A DNA stretch of 12,292 nucleotides, taken from the NCBI GenBank assembly GCA_964536565.1, contig CAZHXK010000039.1, positions 1-12,292 on the forward strand. Reading direction: 5' to 3'. The stretch's first letter is position 1. Each line of letters begins with the position of its first letter. The translations under genes were made by a program, and so were the position numbers. Origin of the DNA: GCA-002688135 sp964536565. Its GTDB lineage: Bacteria > Patescibacteriota > Patescibacteriia > Magasanikbacterales > GCA-002688135. Of the stretch, positions 1 through 6,159 are shown piece after piece. The notes beneath the pieces are model-generated. The model ran no database searches. It was not told the origin of the DNA and saw only the letters and a list, made by a program, of their open reading frames with translations.

Positions 1-302
1 GTATTACTTACGATCTCCAGCCAATGGAAATTCAACAACGTCCAAAAGGAATAATCACGAACAGCCTTAGTAACCATCAACAAACCATTCGCAGCAAACC
101 ACAAGAATGCTAACCAAAACAACGAATATGCATCGCCATCACCACCAGATACAACCTCTACAAATGCATCAATCAAAATTTTAAAAATATATGGATCAAC
201 AAACTGGAGCGTTGCGCCTATCAAAACAACAAACGTAAATAGCGACCCCCACCAAGGATGTCGCTTAAAATCTCTTAAGAAATCTCGGATTATTTTTTGC
301 AT
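1..302 (-). CDS. ABC exporter (MsbA-like permease/ATPase), N-terminal fragment, runs off the left edge
   Basis: About 100 residues are visible from the ATG at 302 down to base 1, with no stop, so the gene continues beyond the window. The protein opens with a short basic segment (MQKIIRDFLRDFKRHPWW). A hydrophobic helix follows at about residues 18-35, then an FVDPYIFKILIDAF stretch and a second helix (LFWLAFLWFAANGLLMV). This is the usual start of the six-helix membrane domain of type IV ABC exporters, in which a Pro sits between the first helix and the 'lidal' segment. In this family a C-terminal ATPase domain drives export of lipids, peptides or drugs; neither that domain nor the substrate is visible here. 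There is no Shine-Dalgarno sequence, and a -10 box lies only 7 bp before the ATG, so the mRNA may be leaderless. It is transcribed divergently from the kinase-like gene. The family call is fairly safe from the helix pattern. Confidence 0.72.
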   Translation of the reverse strand, partial: MQKIIRDFLRDFKRHPWWGSLFTFVVLIGATLQFVDPYIFKILIDAFVEVVSGGDGDAYSLFWLAFLWFAANGLLMVTKAVRDYSFWTLLNFHWLEIVSN

Positions 303-309
303 GACCTAT

Positions 310-318
310 AGTATAGCA
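310..318 (-). promoter_or_regulatory. Extended -10 promoter for the ABC exporter gene
   Basis: Read on the minus strand, this is TGC followed by TATACT, an extended -10 element. No good -35 is seen at 16-18 bp spacing. The -10 ends 7 bp before the ATG at 302, which would put the RNA start at or next to the start codon. Confidence 0.45.
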
Positions 319-455
319 AAAAGTGTACTGAATTTCGAGCAGAAATAGTTCACACGAACTACACCATCCCTCGCTCCAACTCCTCTAAAATTAGGAAAGT
401 GAAGCGTCATGCCTTTGTGTATAAAATACACTAAGCTGAATTGAAGGAAGAAGGG

Positions 456-484
456 TTGACAAACGTTTGAAAAAAGGTTAATCT
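456..484 (+). promoter_or_regulatory. Sigma70-like promoter of the pseudokinase/vWA operon
   Basis: A perfect -35 TTGACA (456-461) is followed by 17 bp and TAATCT (479-484). A perfect palindrome CAAACGTTTG (460-469) starts inside the -35 and could be an operator. Transcription would start near 491, at the beginning of the leader motif shared with the gene at 11829. Confidence 0.6.
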
Positions 485-491
485 TCAACGC

Positions 492-510
492 TGCTCATTC
501 ACATACATAA
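492..510 (+). promoter_or_regulatory. Leader motif, copy 1 (shared with 11769-11787)
   Basis: TGCTCATTCACATACATAA lies just after the predicted -10. It matches TGCTCATTTACATACATTA at 11769-11787 in 17 of 19 positions. The distance from the -35 is 36 bp here and 35 bp there. It should be the first transcribed sequence of both mRNAs. Its function is unknown; a common regulator or a common RNA signal are both possible. Confidence 0.5.
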
Positions 511-535
511 GGTAAATTTAGGCAGAGGAGATTGC

Positions 536-1810
536 ATGTCTACATATTGGAAAACGTCGTGGGATGCAAAATGTGTCGCACTTGCGGCCGCATTACAAAC
601 CACTCCTGCATTCGTTGAATCACTTATTACCCCATTAACCGGTGAACCAAGTGCAGACGCGCTTAGTCTGCTCGTTGATCCGAGATATATCACAGACGAA
701 GAATTGAGAACCGCGTGTAAAAACGGTGTTCCAGGTCGTCCAGATAATTCGTACGAGATGGCATTGCACGCAATTCGCGCGCAACGAACCGAACCACAAA
801 GCCAAAACCAAGCTGCACTTCTTGCACTTGCAATGACGGCGATGTCTCAAACTCACATCAATCCTCGATCCACACCAGACAACGGCTCGCCCAAACCCTC
901 AAAGGATTGGTCGACCGTTCATCGAGTTAAAACATTCGAACTCGACGGTGATAATGATCTCTACACATTTTCTCATGGATGCACTGAAGGCGATCTCGCC
1001 GATGTATTCCTTGGAAAATCGCGTGAGCATCCAGAGGAACTTATTGTTCTGAAGATGGCACGCGAAGTAGGCGGAGCTGAATTCATCGATAACGAAGCGT
1101 CGATCCTAGCGCATCTACAAAGTGTCGCCAAAGGAAAAGCTGAGGACATGCGAAAGCGTTTCCCTCGCTTCATCGAAACTGTCACACTTGAAACACGAAA
1201 CGGAAAGCGGAAAGCGAACATCCTCTCCTTCGACAAGAACGATAAGGATCCCGATGGAAGGACAAGAGCTGCGGACTATGTCAGCATGCAAGAAGTCCTC
1301 CGAGCGTACCCCAACGGTGTTGAAATAAAGGCATTCGCCTGGATGTTTCGACGCATGTTTGAAATGCTAGGCTGGCTTGAGCAAGAAGGTATTGTCCATG
1401 GCGCTGTTGTGCCAAGCAACATCCTGATCCATCCAGGGTCACATGGCATGGTATTCCTCGATTGGTGCTACGCATCACACAGACGAACACGAACCCATCT
1501 TGTCGCCGGTGATATGAAATACAAAAATTTCTATCCACCTGAAGTTCGCGAACGTCATCCCGTAGGCAGCGCACTAGACATATACATGGCTGCTCAATGC
1601 GGAATCGCACTACTTAACGGAAATGTGAAAACGCATGAACTACCAAGCACGGTGCCTGCAGGAATTGCACGCGAACTAAAAGTCGCACTCTTGCCTATCG
1701 CAAGCCGACCATACGAACCGTGGACTGTCTATGACAGCATGTCTGCAGTTTTCCGTCAGTTATACGGAAGGCCGCATTATACCCCCTTTTCTATGCCCGC
1801 TCGCGGGTAA
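536..1810 (+). CDS. Protein kinase-fold protein lacking the catalytic Asp (predicted pseudokinase)
   Basis: This 424-residue protein has an N-terminal part of about 140 residues that I do not recognise, then a kinase-like domain. The N-lobe looks intact: a glycine-rich loop near G148-G162 ending in VFLGK, the ATP-site Lys as K173 in VLKMAR, and the helix-C Glu as E187 in DNEASIL. In the C-lobe the catalytic loop reads H288-G-A-V-V-P-S-N295, so the HRD/HGD Asp is Ala290 and the usual Lys is Val. The metal-binding Asn295 and the DFG-position Asp309 (in LDWCYA) are kept. From kinase biochemistry, loss of this Asp normally abolishes phosphotransfer, so an ATP-binding scaffold or regulator is more likely, although alternative chemistry is possible. 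The ATG at 536 has an AGAGGAG ribosome site 5 bp upstream. It is first in an operon with the vWA gene 26 bp downstream. No membrane segment is seen. The fold call is confident; the biological role is unknown. Confidence 0.8.
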   Translation: MSTYWKTSWDAKCVALAAALQTTPAFVESLITPLTGEPSADALSLLVDPRYITDEELRTACKNGVPGRPDNSYEMALHAIRAQRTEPQSQNQAALLALAMTAMSQTHINPRSTPDNGSPKPSKDWSTVHRVKTFELDGDNDLYTFSHGCTEGDLADVFLGKSREHPEELIVLKMAREVGGAEFIDNEASILAHLQSVAKGKAEDMRKRFPRFIETVTLETRNGKRKANILSFDKNDKDPDGRTRAADYVSMQEVLRAYPNGVEIKAFAWMFRRMFEMLGWLEQEGIVHGAVVPSNILIHPGSHGMVFLDWCYASHRRTRTHLVAGDMKYKNFYPPEVRERHPVGSALDIYMAAQCGIALLNGNVKTHELPSTVPAGIARELKVALLPIASRPYEPWTVYDSMSAVFRQLYGRPHYTPFSMPARG

Positions 1811-1836
1811 ACACCCTAACTACAAGGAGAAATACC

Positions 1837-2820
1837 ATGGGCGATGGACTTTATAGTGGCGAAGCGCATCGAGTTCGAGCTACTGCACGAAAAACGCATA
1901 CCAGTGCGCAGCAGTCTTTCAAACAGAGCAACGTACATCCCGACATGAACCCGAAAGGTGTACGCGTTCGGGAGAGTCGAGATTCCGAAGAACATCCAGA
2001 TTCAAATGCGATTCTGATGTTCCTGGACATCACCGGATCGATGGACCGCGTCCTCACGGAAATCTCCAAAACGCAACTCGTGAAATTCATGGAAATTCTG
2101 CACACGAACGCTGTGATTCCTCACCCGCAAGTGCTCGTAGGCGCATGCGGTGATGCACAAAACGGCTACCGTGAACAAGGTCCACTGCAAGTCGGTCAGT
2201 TTGAGTCGGATATCCGTATCGACGACGACATGCAAAAAGTATTCTTCGAGCGCATGGGTGGATGCAACGCGGGTGAAACCTACTTGCTCCCGATGTGGTG
2301 GGCTGCAAAGCACACCAGCATCGATTGCTGGGAAAAGCGGGGTCGGAAAGGATACCTCTTCACGATCGGTGATGAGCCATTCCTGCCGACACTGACCAAG
2401 CGCGAAGTAAAACAGTATCTGGGTGACGACATTCCAGAAACACTCAGTGCCGAAGAAGTCCTTGCTCTGGCTCGCGAACAATATCACGTGTTCCACGTCA
2501 ATATCGCATCCACCGGAGCAGGAAGTCGAAGTCACACACACCGCGTGTGGGAACGCTTCCTCGGACCACACTTCCTGAACCTCTCCACACACACCGCTGT
2601 GTGCGAAGCAATGGCAGCTGCGATCGCGCTCACTGAAGGCGTCATGGATGCAAACGATCTTGCAGCAGAACTGGAGTCACTCCGTTTCTCGCAAGACACG
2701 ATTGCTCCGGTCACGCGCGCAATTACGCCTTATGTACAGTTCCTGAAAGCTCAGGGACAAGAACAAAACCAGGGTGAAGCTCAGAGGGGAGCCGATCCAT
2801 CCGGTACACACCGCTGGTAA
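1837..2820 (+). CDS. von Willebrand factor A (vWA) domain protein with complete metal-site motif
   Basis: This is a 327-residue soluble protein. After about 55 polar residues, the strand ILMFLDITGSM supplies the MIDAS metal motif D64-x-T66-x-S68. The further MIDAS ligands are plausibly T148 (in GGCNAGETY) and D179 (in YLFTIGDEPF). vWA domains bind partner proteins through this metal; in bacteria they often occur beside kinases, phosphatases or AAA ATPases. The C-terminal tail (about 290-327) is Gln/Gly rich and probably disordered. Translation starts at the ATG at 1837, with AAGGAG at 1824-1829 and a 7-bp spacer. It is co-transcribed with the upstream kinase-fold gene, which makes that protein its likely partner, and the operon ends at the hairpin that follows. 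Kinase-vWA pairs are known from other bacterial systems such as TerY-P; whether this pair belongs to one of those is not shown by the sequence. Confidence 0.82.
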   Translation: MGDGLYSGEAHRVRATARKTHTSAQQSFKQSNVHPDMNPKGVRVRESRDSEEHPDSNAILMFLDITGSMDRVLTEISKTQLVKFMEILHTNAVIPHPQVLVGACGDAQNGYREQGPLQVGQFESDIRIDDDMQKVFFERMGGCNAGETYLLPMWWAAKHTSIDCWEKRGRKGYLFTIGDEPFLPTLTKREVKQYLGDDIPETLSAEEVLALAREQYHVFHVNIASTGAGSRSHTHRVWERFLGPHFLNLSTHTAVCEAMAAAIALTEGVMDANDLAAELESLRFSQDTIAPVTRAITPYVQFLKAQGQEQNQGEAQRGADPSGTHRW

Positions 2821-2828
2821 TCATTTTG

Positions 2829-2859
2829 TGAGCCCTTCCAAGGAAGGGCTCATTTTTTT
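2829..2859 (+). terminator. Strong intrinsic terminator after the vWA gene
   Basis: A perfect 11-bp stem (TGAGCCCTTCC paired with GGAAGGGCTCA, 2-nt nominal loop) is followed by seven T, starting 8 bp after the vWA stop codon. It separates the operon from the PurA-like gene. Confidence 0.92.
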
Positions 2860-2917
2860 ATAATGTATCAACTGATATTTCACACATGGAATATCAACCA
2901 GTACATTCTAAATACAC

Positions 2918-2923
2918 AGGAGA
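2918..2923 (+). promoter_or_regulatory. Ribosome binding site that selects the TTG start of the PurA-like gene
   Basis: AGGAGA lies 5 bp upstream of a TTG at 2929. The in-frame ATG at 2863 sits 3 bp after the T-tract of the preceding terminator and lacks a ribosome site. The 22 residues it would add do not resemble the start of any PurA. Confidence 0.8.
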
Positions 2924-2928
2924 TTCAA

Positions 2929-4329
2929 TTGAAAAAAGCACATATTGTTGTTGATCTCGGATTTGGCGACGCAGGCAAAGGCACGATCGTTGATCTACTT
3001 TGCCGAACGCATCCCGTACACACTGTCTTCCGATATTGCGGAGGGCCTCAAGCCGCGCACAACGTTGTTACACCAGATGGACGCCATCATACATTCTCTC
3101 AATTCGGGTCAGGCACATTTATCCCTGGTGTTCATACACACCTCGGCCAACACATGCTCATTCATCCACTCGGCATTCTAAACGAGGGTGAAGCACTCAA
3201 AGGAAAAGGTGTCGATCATCCATTCCAACGCCTGACCATCAACGAACAATGTCTTGTGATTACACCCTTCCAGCAATGGGCCAATCAACTTCGCGAATTA
3301 TCTCGCGGAAATGACAGACACGGCAGTTGCGGCATCGGTGTAGGCGAAACAGCAGCGGACTATGAAGTCCTGAATGACGACAGCATTTTTGCGAAGGACC
3401 TCGGTAACCCCGATGAGCTTCGTCGAAAGCTGATCATCATTCGTCAGCATAAAATTGAACAGCTGCGCGATATCATGGATGGGCTGATCAATAATCGCGC
3501 TGCTCGAGAAACAATCGACCTGCTATGCAAAGCAGACATCATCGAAGAAATCATTAGTAATTTCTGTGAGGTCGATAATCTCGTACGCATCGTCGATGCA
3601 GAATACGAAGCAGAGCTCATCAACCGAGATGGACACATCGTCTTCGAAGGCTCTCAAGGTGTGCTACTTGATGAATGGTTTGGATTCTTTCCGTACGTAA
3701 CACGCAGCACCACAACTACAACGTACGCACAAGAAATGCTGACTGATGCTGCATACAAAGGAGTCACCACCAAAATCGGCGTCATTCGCGCATACCAAAC
3801 GCGACATGGCGCAGGTCCATTCGTAAGCGAAAACAAACAGCTTACACAGCAACTCCAAGAAGATCACAACAGAGATGATCACCCGTGGCAGAAGAGTTTC
3901 CGATGTGGATGGCTCGATATCGTCGCAACCAAGTATGCAATCGCAGTCACGGGTGGCATCGATCAGCTCGCCGTAACATGCCTCGATCGATTAAAGGACA
4001 TTGAGGAGTGGTATGCGTGCAACAAATATCTCAGCAGTTCAGGTCGCATCTATGGACGATTGCCAGTACCAAAAATCCCGACACTAGACGGGCAGCGCAA
4101 CATCACTCAAGTACTTATGAACACACACCCACTACTAACCGTAGTGACATGCCGAGAATCACTCAGCACAAGACGAAACGTATTTGCACGAATGGTTGAA
4201 GAATACATCGCATATCTGCAAAAAGAGCTGCGTACAAAAGTAACCATAACGAGCAATGGTCCCTCAGCTACACATAAAAGAATTCTGACTGGAAATACGA
4301 CGTTTGGCGCAGCGATGCCCATGCAATAA
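2929..4329 (+). CDS. Divergent adenylosuccinate synthetase (PurA) family enzyme
   Basis: This is 466 residues from the TTG start; PurA is usually about 430. Canonical PurA uses GTP to join IMP and aspartate into adenylosuccinate. Conserved landmarks are the P-loop GFGDAGKG with Asp14 (the usual GDEGKG has Ala for Glu here), the catalytic His44 in GGPQAAHN, F239-EGSQG, PYVTRSTTTT, the GVIRAYQTRHGAGPF strand, CGWLD at 326-330, and a C-terminal SNGPS corresponding to STGP. Two substrate regions differ. The IMP-phosphate loop (TTGRGIGP in E. coli) is HGSCGIGVG from residue 131. The aspartate loop (ATTGRRRR before TGWLD) is DDHPWQKSFR at 316-325. The fold and GTP-dependent ligase chemistry are likely, but the nucleotide or amino-acid substrate may not be IMP plus Asp. 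No PurB or other purine gene is nearby. It stands as a single gene between two terminators; I see no convincing promoter. The symbol is withheld because the function may differ from PurA. Confidence 0.85.
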   Translation: MKKAHIVVDLGFGDAGKGTIVDLLCRTHPVHTVFRYCGGPQAAHNVVTPDGRHHTFSQFGSGTFIPGVHTHLGQHMLIHPLGILNEGEALKGKGVDHPFQRLTINEQCLVITPFQQWANQLRELSRGNDRHGSCGIGVGETAADYEVLNDDSIFAKDLGNPDELRRKLIIIRQHKIEQLRDIMDGLINNRAARETIDLLCKADIIEEIISNFCEVDNLVRIVDAEYEAELINRDGHIVFEGSQGVLLDEWFGFFPYVTRSTTTTTYAQEMLTDAAYKGVTTKIGVIRAYQTRHGAGPFVSENKQLTQQLQEDHNRDDHPWQKSFRCGWLDIVATKYAIAVTGGIDQLAVTCLDRLKDIEEWYACNKYLSSSGRIYGRLPVPKIPTLDGQRNITQVLMNTHPLLTVVTCRESLSTRRNVFARMVEEYIAYLQKELRTKVTITSNGPSATHKRILTGNTTFGAAMPMQ

Positions 4330-4341
4330 AAACGAATCAAC

Positions 4342-4368
4342 AAACCGCGAGCACATCGCGGTTTTTTT
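4342..4368 (+). terminator. Intrinsic terminator after the PurA-like gene
   Basis: The stem ACCGCGA / TCGCGGT has a GCACA loop, extended by two A-T pairs, and ends in seven T. It lies 12 bp after the stop. On the opposite strand the T-tract is poor, so it probably serves the convergent TrmB gene less well. Confidence 0.88.
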
Positions 4369-4375
4369 ATACAAC

Positions 4376-5098
4376 TTACAAACGACTATACAACAACTTA
4401 AATATTTTAATCTGAAAAATCGCAATCATTTTATTTTGAATTACCGTCGCCGTCTCAGTATTGTAATCAATATACGCGACCTTATCTTGATACATCAAAA
4501 GCGTTACGTCATCCTCAAACAAATCAAACTCCGGTGGAACCAATCGCATCGCCCGCTCCATACGCGGTTTTTTTTGCGCCGCACGTTTCACATTTGAAAT
4601 CACAAAACGCTCTAACTTTTTACTATCGCGAATCTTTCGGTAGTTTGCCGGCAAATATTTTTCATCATTCTCTCTCCCTCTCGATGATGTATATCGATAA
4701 TATAACTCGCCCTTCTTAAGCGATGAAACCATGTCATAAAAAACTCCTCGAATCCCCTCTTTACCCTCATAAAACTTCACAATCGGTTTTCCATCCTTTG
4801 TCTGCAAATCCTTTAACTCTGAAACAGCATCCTTAAACTGTCCTGTCATCGAATCAAATAAATACGAAAGTTTATCTGGAGACTCCGCAACAAAGTATGT
4901 ACTCTTCCCCTTTTTAACCTCATGAATCAAACCCTTCTCCTGCAAACGAGGAAGAAATTTGTATACGACAGGACGATGCAAACCAGCATTTCGAGCAATA
5001 ACTGCAACCGTTTCCGGGCCCGACTCTAAAAGCCCCTTATATATAAGGGATTCCTGCTTTGTGAGACCGGCAAGTTTCAGTGCATCAGAAATGTCCAT
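4376..5098 (-). CDS. TrmB-family transcriptional regulator
   Basis: This 240-residue protein has an N-terminal winged helix-turn-helix at about residues 8-70. Its signature is LTKQESLIYKGLLESGP, then VAVIARNAGLHRPVVYKFLPRLQEKGLI, the usual TrmB pattern. A short linker (residues about 75-100) leads to a C-terminal effector-like domain starting at IVKFYEGKEGIRGVFYDM, seen in many TrmB-like proteins of Patescibacteria and archaea. In characterised TrmB proteins the C-terminal domain senses sugars; the ligand here is unknown. The start at the ATG at 5098 gives the expected N-terminus, although there is no clear Shine-Dalgarno sequence. Its promoter lies back-to-back with that of the CYTH gene, so control of itself and that neighbour is a reasonable guess. 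A perfect 14-bp palindrome lies inside its own 5' coding region. Confidence 0.85.
   Translation of the reverse strand: MDISDALKLAGLTKQESLIYKGLLESGPETVAVIARNAGLHRPVVYKFLPRLQEKGLIHEVKKGKSTYFVAESPDKLSYLFDSMTGQFKDAVSELKDLQTKDGKPIVKFYEGKEGIRGVFYDMVSSLKKGELYYRYTSSRGRENDEKYLPANYRKIRDSKKLERFVISNVKRAAQKKPRMERAMRLVPPEFDLFEDDVTLLMYQDKVAYIDYNTETATVIQNKMIAIFQIKIFKLLYSRL
5034..5047. promoter_or_regulatory. Perfect palindrome CCCTTATATAAGGG, possible TrmB operator
   Basis: This 14-bp perfect palindrome lies within codons 18-22 of the TrmB gene. Its half-site CCCTTATA recurs at 5221-5228, overlapping the -10 of the divergent CYTH promoter, and at 8512-8519, overlapping the -10 of the minus-strand gene at 8451. 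TrmB-type proteins bind palindromes, but the link is only inferred, and part of the sequence is constrained by the coding frame. Confidence 0.3.
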
Positions 5099-5126
5099 AT
5101 CTGTACTAAATAATTACACATCTGAA

Positions 5127-5155
5127 AGTCTATCATCATCAACATATATAGTCAA
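5127..5155 (-). promoter_or_regulatory. Promoter of the TrmB-family gene
   Basis: On the minus strand, TTGACT (5155-5150) is followed by a 17-bp spacer and TAGACT (5132-5127). This gives a leader of about 20 nt before the ATG at 5098. Confidence 0.6.
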
Positions 5156-5157
5156 TT

Positions 5158-5175
5158 TTATCCACACTATCCACA
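5158..5175 (+). promoter_or_regulatory. Two tandem DnaA-box-like 9-mers
   Basis: TTATCCACA (5158-5166) is a perfect match to the bacterial DnaA box. The directly abutting CTATCCACA (5167-5175) matches 8 of 9. A weaker TCATACACA follows at 5178-5186. They lie between the divergent TrmB and CYTH promoters, just behind the TrmB -35. DnaA control of these genes is possible; no other origin features are present. Confidence 0.4.
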
Positions 5176-5199
5176 ACTCATACACATTCTGTACTACTT

Positions 5200-5230
5200 T
5201 TGAGACAAACATCGCACCAACCCTTATAGT
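5200..5230 (+). promoter_or_regulatory. Probable promoter of the CYTH gene
   Basis: TTGAGA (5200-5205) and TATAGT (5225-5230) are separated by 19 bp, slightly longer than ideal. The -10 overlaps the CCCTTATA half-site at 5221-5228. Confidence 0.45.
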
Positions 5231-5265
5231 ATCCATAGTTCCTTACAACCCAAACAGGAGGCGCC

Positions 5266-5934
5266 ATGAAACTCGAACAAGAAATGGAATTAAAGTTTGA
5301 TGTACACGCGGACATGACTGACGAAACAGTTATCTATCTGCTAGATCAACTATTCGCACAAACCATCGAACATAGCCCACTCGGCACAAAACATGAACAC
5401 GAACTGGAATTCTCTTTCTATGACGACGAAAACCTCACCGCGTTTAATCACGGATGGACTATCCGAATAGTGAAAAGTAATGACGACGGATACAACGTAT
5501 ACAAAAGTAAATTCCGTTTCGACTTCAAAACCGGTGAAGCAGGAACGCCAGAACGAATGGAATCAAGCACTGGATGGACAAACCACAATTGGCACGTCTA
5601 CGCCTCGCAGGACTGGAAACACCCTGGTATAACGACCCACCGAAAAGTCACAGCAACAGCACGTACTAAACATACGCGTTGGGAACTAAAAGGTCAGGAT
5701 GACGATGGCGTGAAACAACGAATCGAAATCTGCTTCGACCGCTTCTATCACCCCGACGGCACACTCATGTTCCGTGAAATCGAAATCGAAGTGCTCGCTG
5801 AAGACGATCCGCGCCTGGAACAGGCAGCAAAAAAGCTGACTGAACTATTCAAACCAGAACACCTCACTCCCATCAACGTTCAGAAATACAACCGAGTATT
5901 ACTAGCGACGCTACACAAAAGGAACGCAGCATAA
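5266..5934 (+). CDS. CYTH-domain protein (triphosphate tunnel metalloenzyme family)
   Basis: The protein has 222 residues. The family signature ExExK is at the N-terminus as E6-M-E8-L-K10. Alternating charged beta strands follow: GWTIRIV, YKSKFRF, TRWELKG. Near the C-terminus R170-E-I-E-I-E175 supplies the acidic cluster expected for metal binding, and KYNRVLL ends the domain. CYTH enzymes bind triphosphates inside a beta-barrel tunnel with Mg or Mn. Known activities include inorganic triphosphatase, thiamine triphosphatase and class IV adenylate cyclase, and the sequence alone does not choose among them. The middle (about residues 85-115) is Trp/His rich and looks like a lineage-specific insertion. 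Translation starts at the ATG at 5266 with AGGAGG 4 bp upstream. It is a single-gene transcript ended by a hairpin and is divergent from the TrmB regulator. Confidence 0.8.
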   Translation: MKLEQEMELKFDVHADMTDETVIYLLDQLFAQTIEHSPLGTKHEHELEFSFYDDENLTAFNHGWTIRIVKSNDDGYNVYKSKFRFDFKTGEAGTPERMESSTGWTNHNWHVYASQDWKHPGITTHRKVTATARTKHTRWELKGQDDDGVKQRIEICFDRFYHPDGTLMFREIEIEVLAEDDPRLEQAAKKLTELFKPEHLTPINVQKYNRVLLATLHKRNAA

Positions 5935-5960
5935 ATAGCCGTTCTCACACAATAGTACGC

Positions 5961-5985
5961 AACCTCAGTGCAAGCTGAGGTTTTT
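5961..5985 (+). terminator. Intrinsic terminator after the CYTH gene
   Basis: AACCTCAG pairs with CTGAGGTT (8 bp, 6-nt loop) and ends in five T. It lies 26 bp after the stop codon. Confidence 0.85.
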
Positions 5986-5991
5986 ATAAAC

Positions 5992-6069
5992 CACAGCCAT
6001 ATCACCAACATCAAATCGTCCAGAAAAACCAATAAACACAACCATATCTCTATATATCACAACCATCCC
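5992..6069 (+). repeat. Three short direct repeats upstream of the typA promoter
   Basis: CACAGCCATATC (5992), CACAACCATATC (6037) and CACAACCATCCC (6058) agree in 11/12 and 10/12 positions with the middle copy. Start-to-start spacings are 45 and 21 bp. The last copy ends 6 bp before the -35 at 6076, a typical position for activator sites. The segment 5986-6075 holds no gene. Confidence 0.4.
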
Positions 6070-6075
6070 TGCAAA

Positions 6076-6104
6076 TTGACATAATTATCGAAATATATTA
6101 CACT
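6076..6104 (+). promoter_or_regulatory. typA promoter
   Basis: Perfect TTGACA (6076-6081), 17-bp spacer, TACACT (6099-6104). RNA would start near 6111, giving a leader of about 49 nt. Confidence 0.55.
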
Positions 6105-6116
6105 TGGCATCAACTT

Positions 6117-6153
6117 ATCCCTGCGGGGATTTTTATTATCACGAAAAATTCCC
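6117..6153 (+). promoter_or_regulatory. typA leader with two mutually exclusive hairpins
   Basis: ATCCC (6117-6121) can pair with GGGAT (6126-6130) around a TGCG tetraloop, followed by T residues. Alternatively 6125-6134 can pair with 6144-6153 over 10 bp (one G-U) with a 9-nt loop that ends 6 nt before the ATG. The two use the same GGGGAT bases. No Shine-Dalgarno sequence is present, so the structure around the start may set translation. Confidence 0.35.
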
Positions 6154-6159
6154 TAACGT

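Noticed and set aside
1796..1807. CCCGC-TC-GCGGG hairpin at the end of the pseudokinase gene as a terminator
   Set aside because: No T-tract follows, and the vWA gene starts 26 bp later with its own ribosome site. It is at most a minor structure inside the operon.
2002..2592. Minus-strand 196-codon open frame inside the vWA gene
   Set aside because: Antisense shadow of a well-supported gene; no ribosome site and no recognisable protein pattern.
2863..2928. ATG at 2863 as the start of the PurA-like gene
   Set aside because: It sits directly after the terminator T-tract without a ribosome site, and its 22 extra residues are not PurA-like. The TTG at 2929 has AGGAGA at ideal spacing and gives the expected N-terminus.
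4304..4597. Plus-strand open frame downstream of the PurA-like gene
   Set aside because: It begins inside the PurA-like gene, crosses the terminator and is antisense to the TrmB-type gene.
5158..5186. Chromosomal replication origin at the DnaA-box-like sites
   Set aside because: Only two good boxes are seen, with no neighbouring dnaA, dnaN or similar gene and no clear AT-rich unwinding region.
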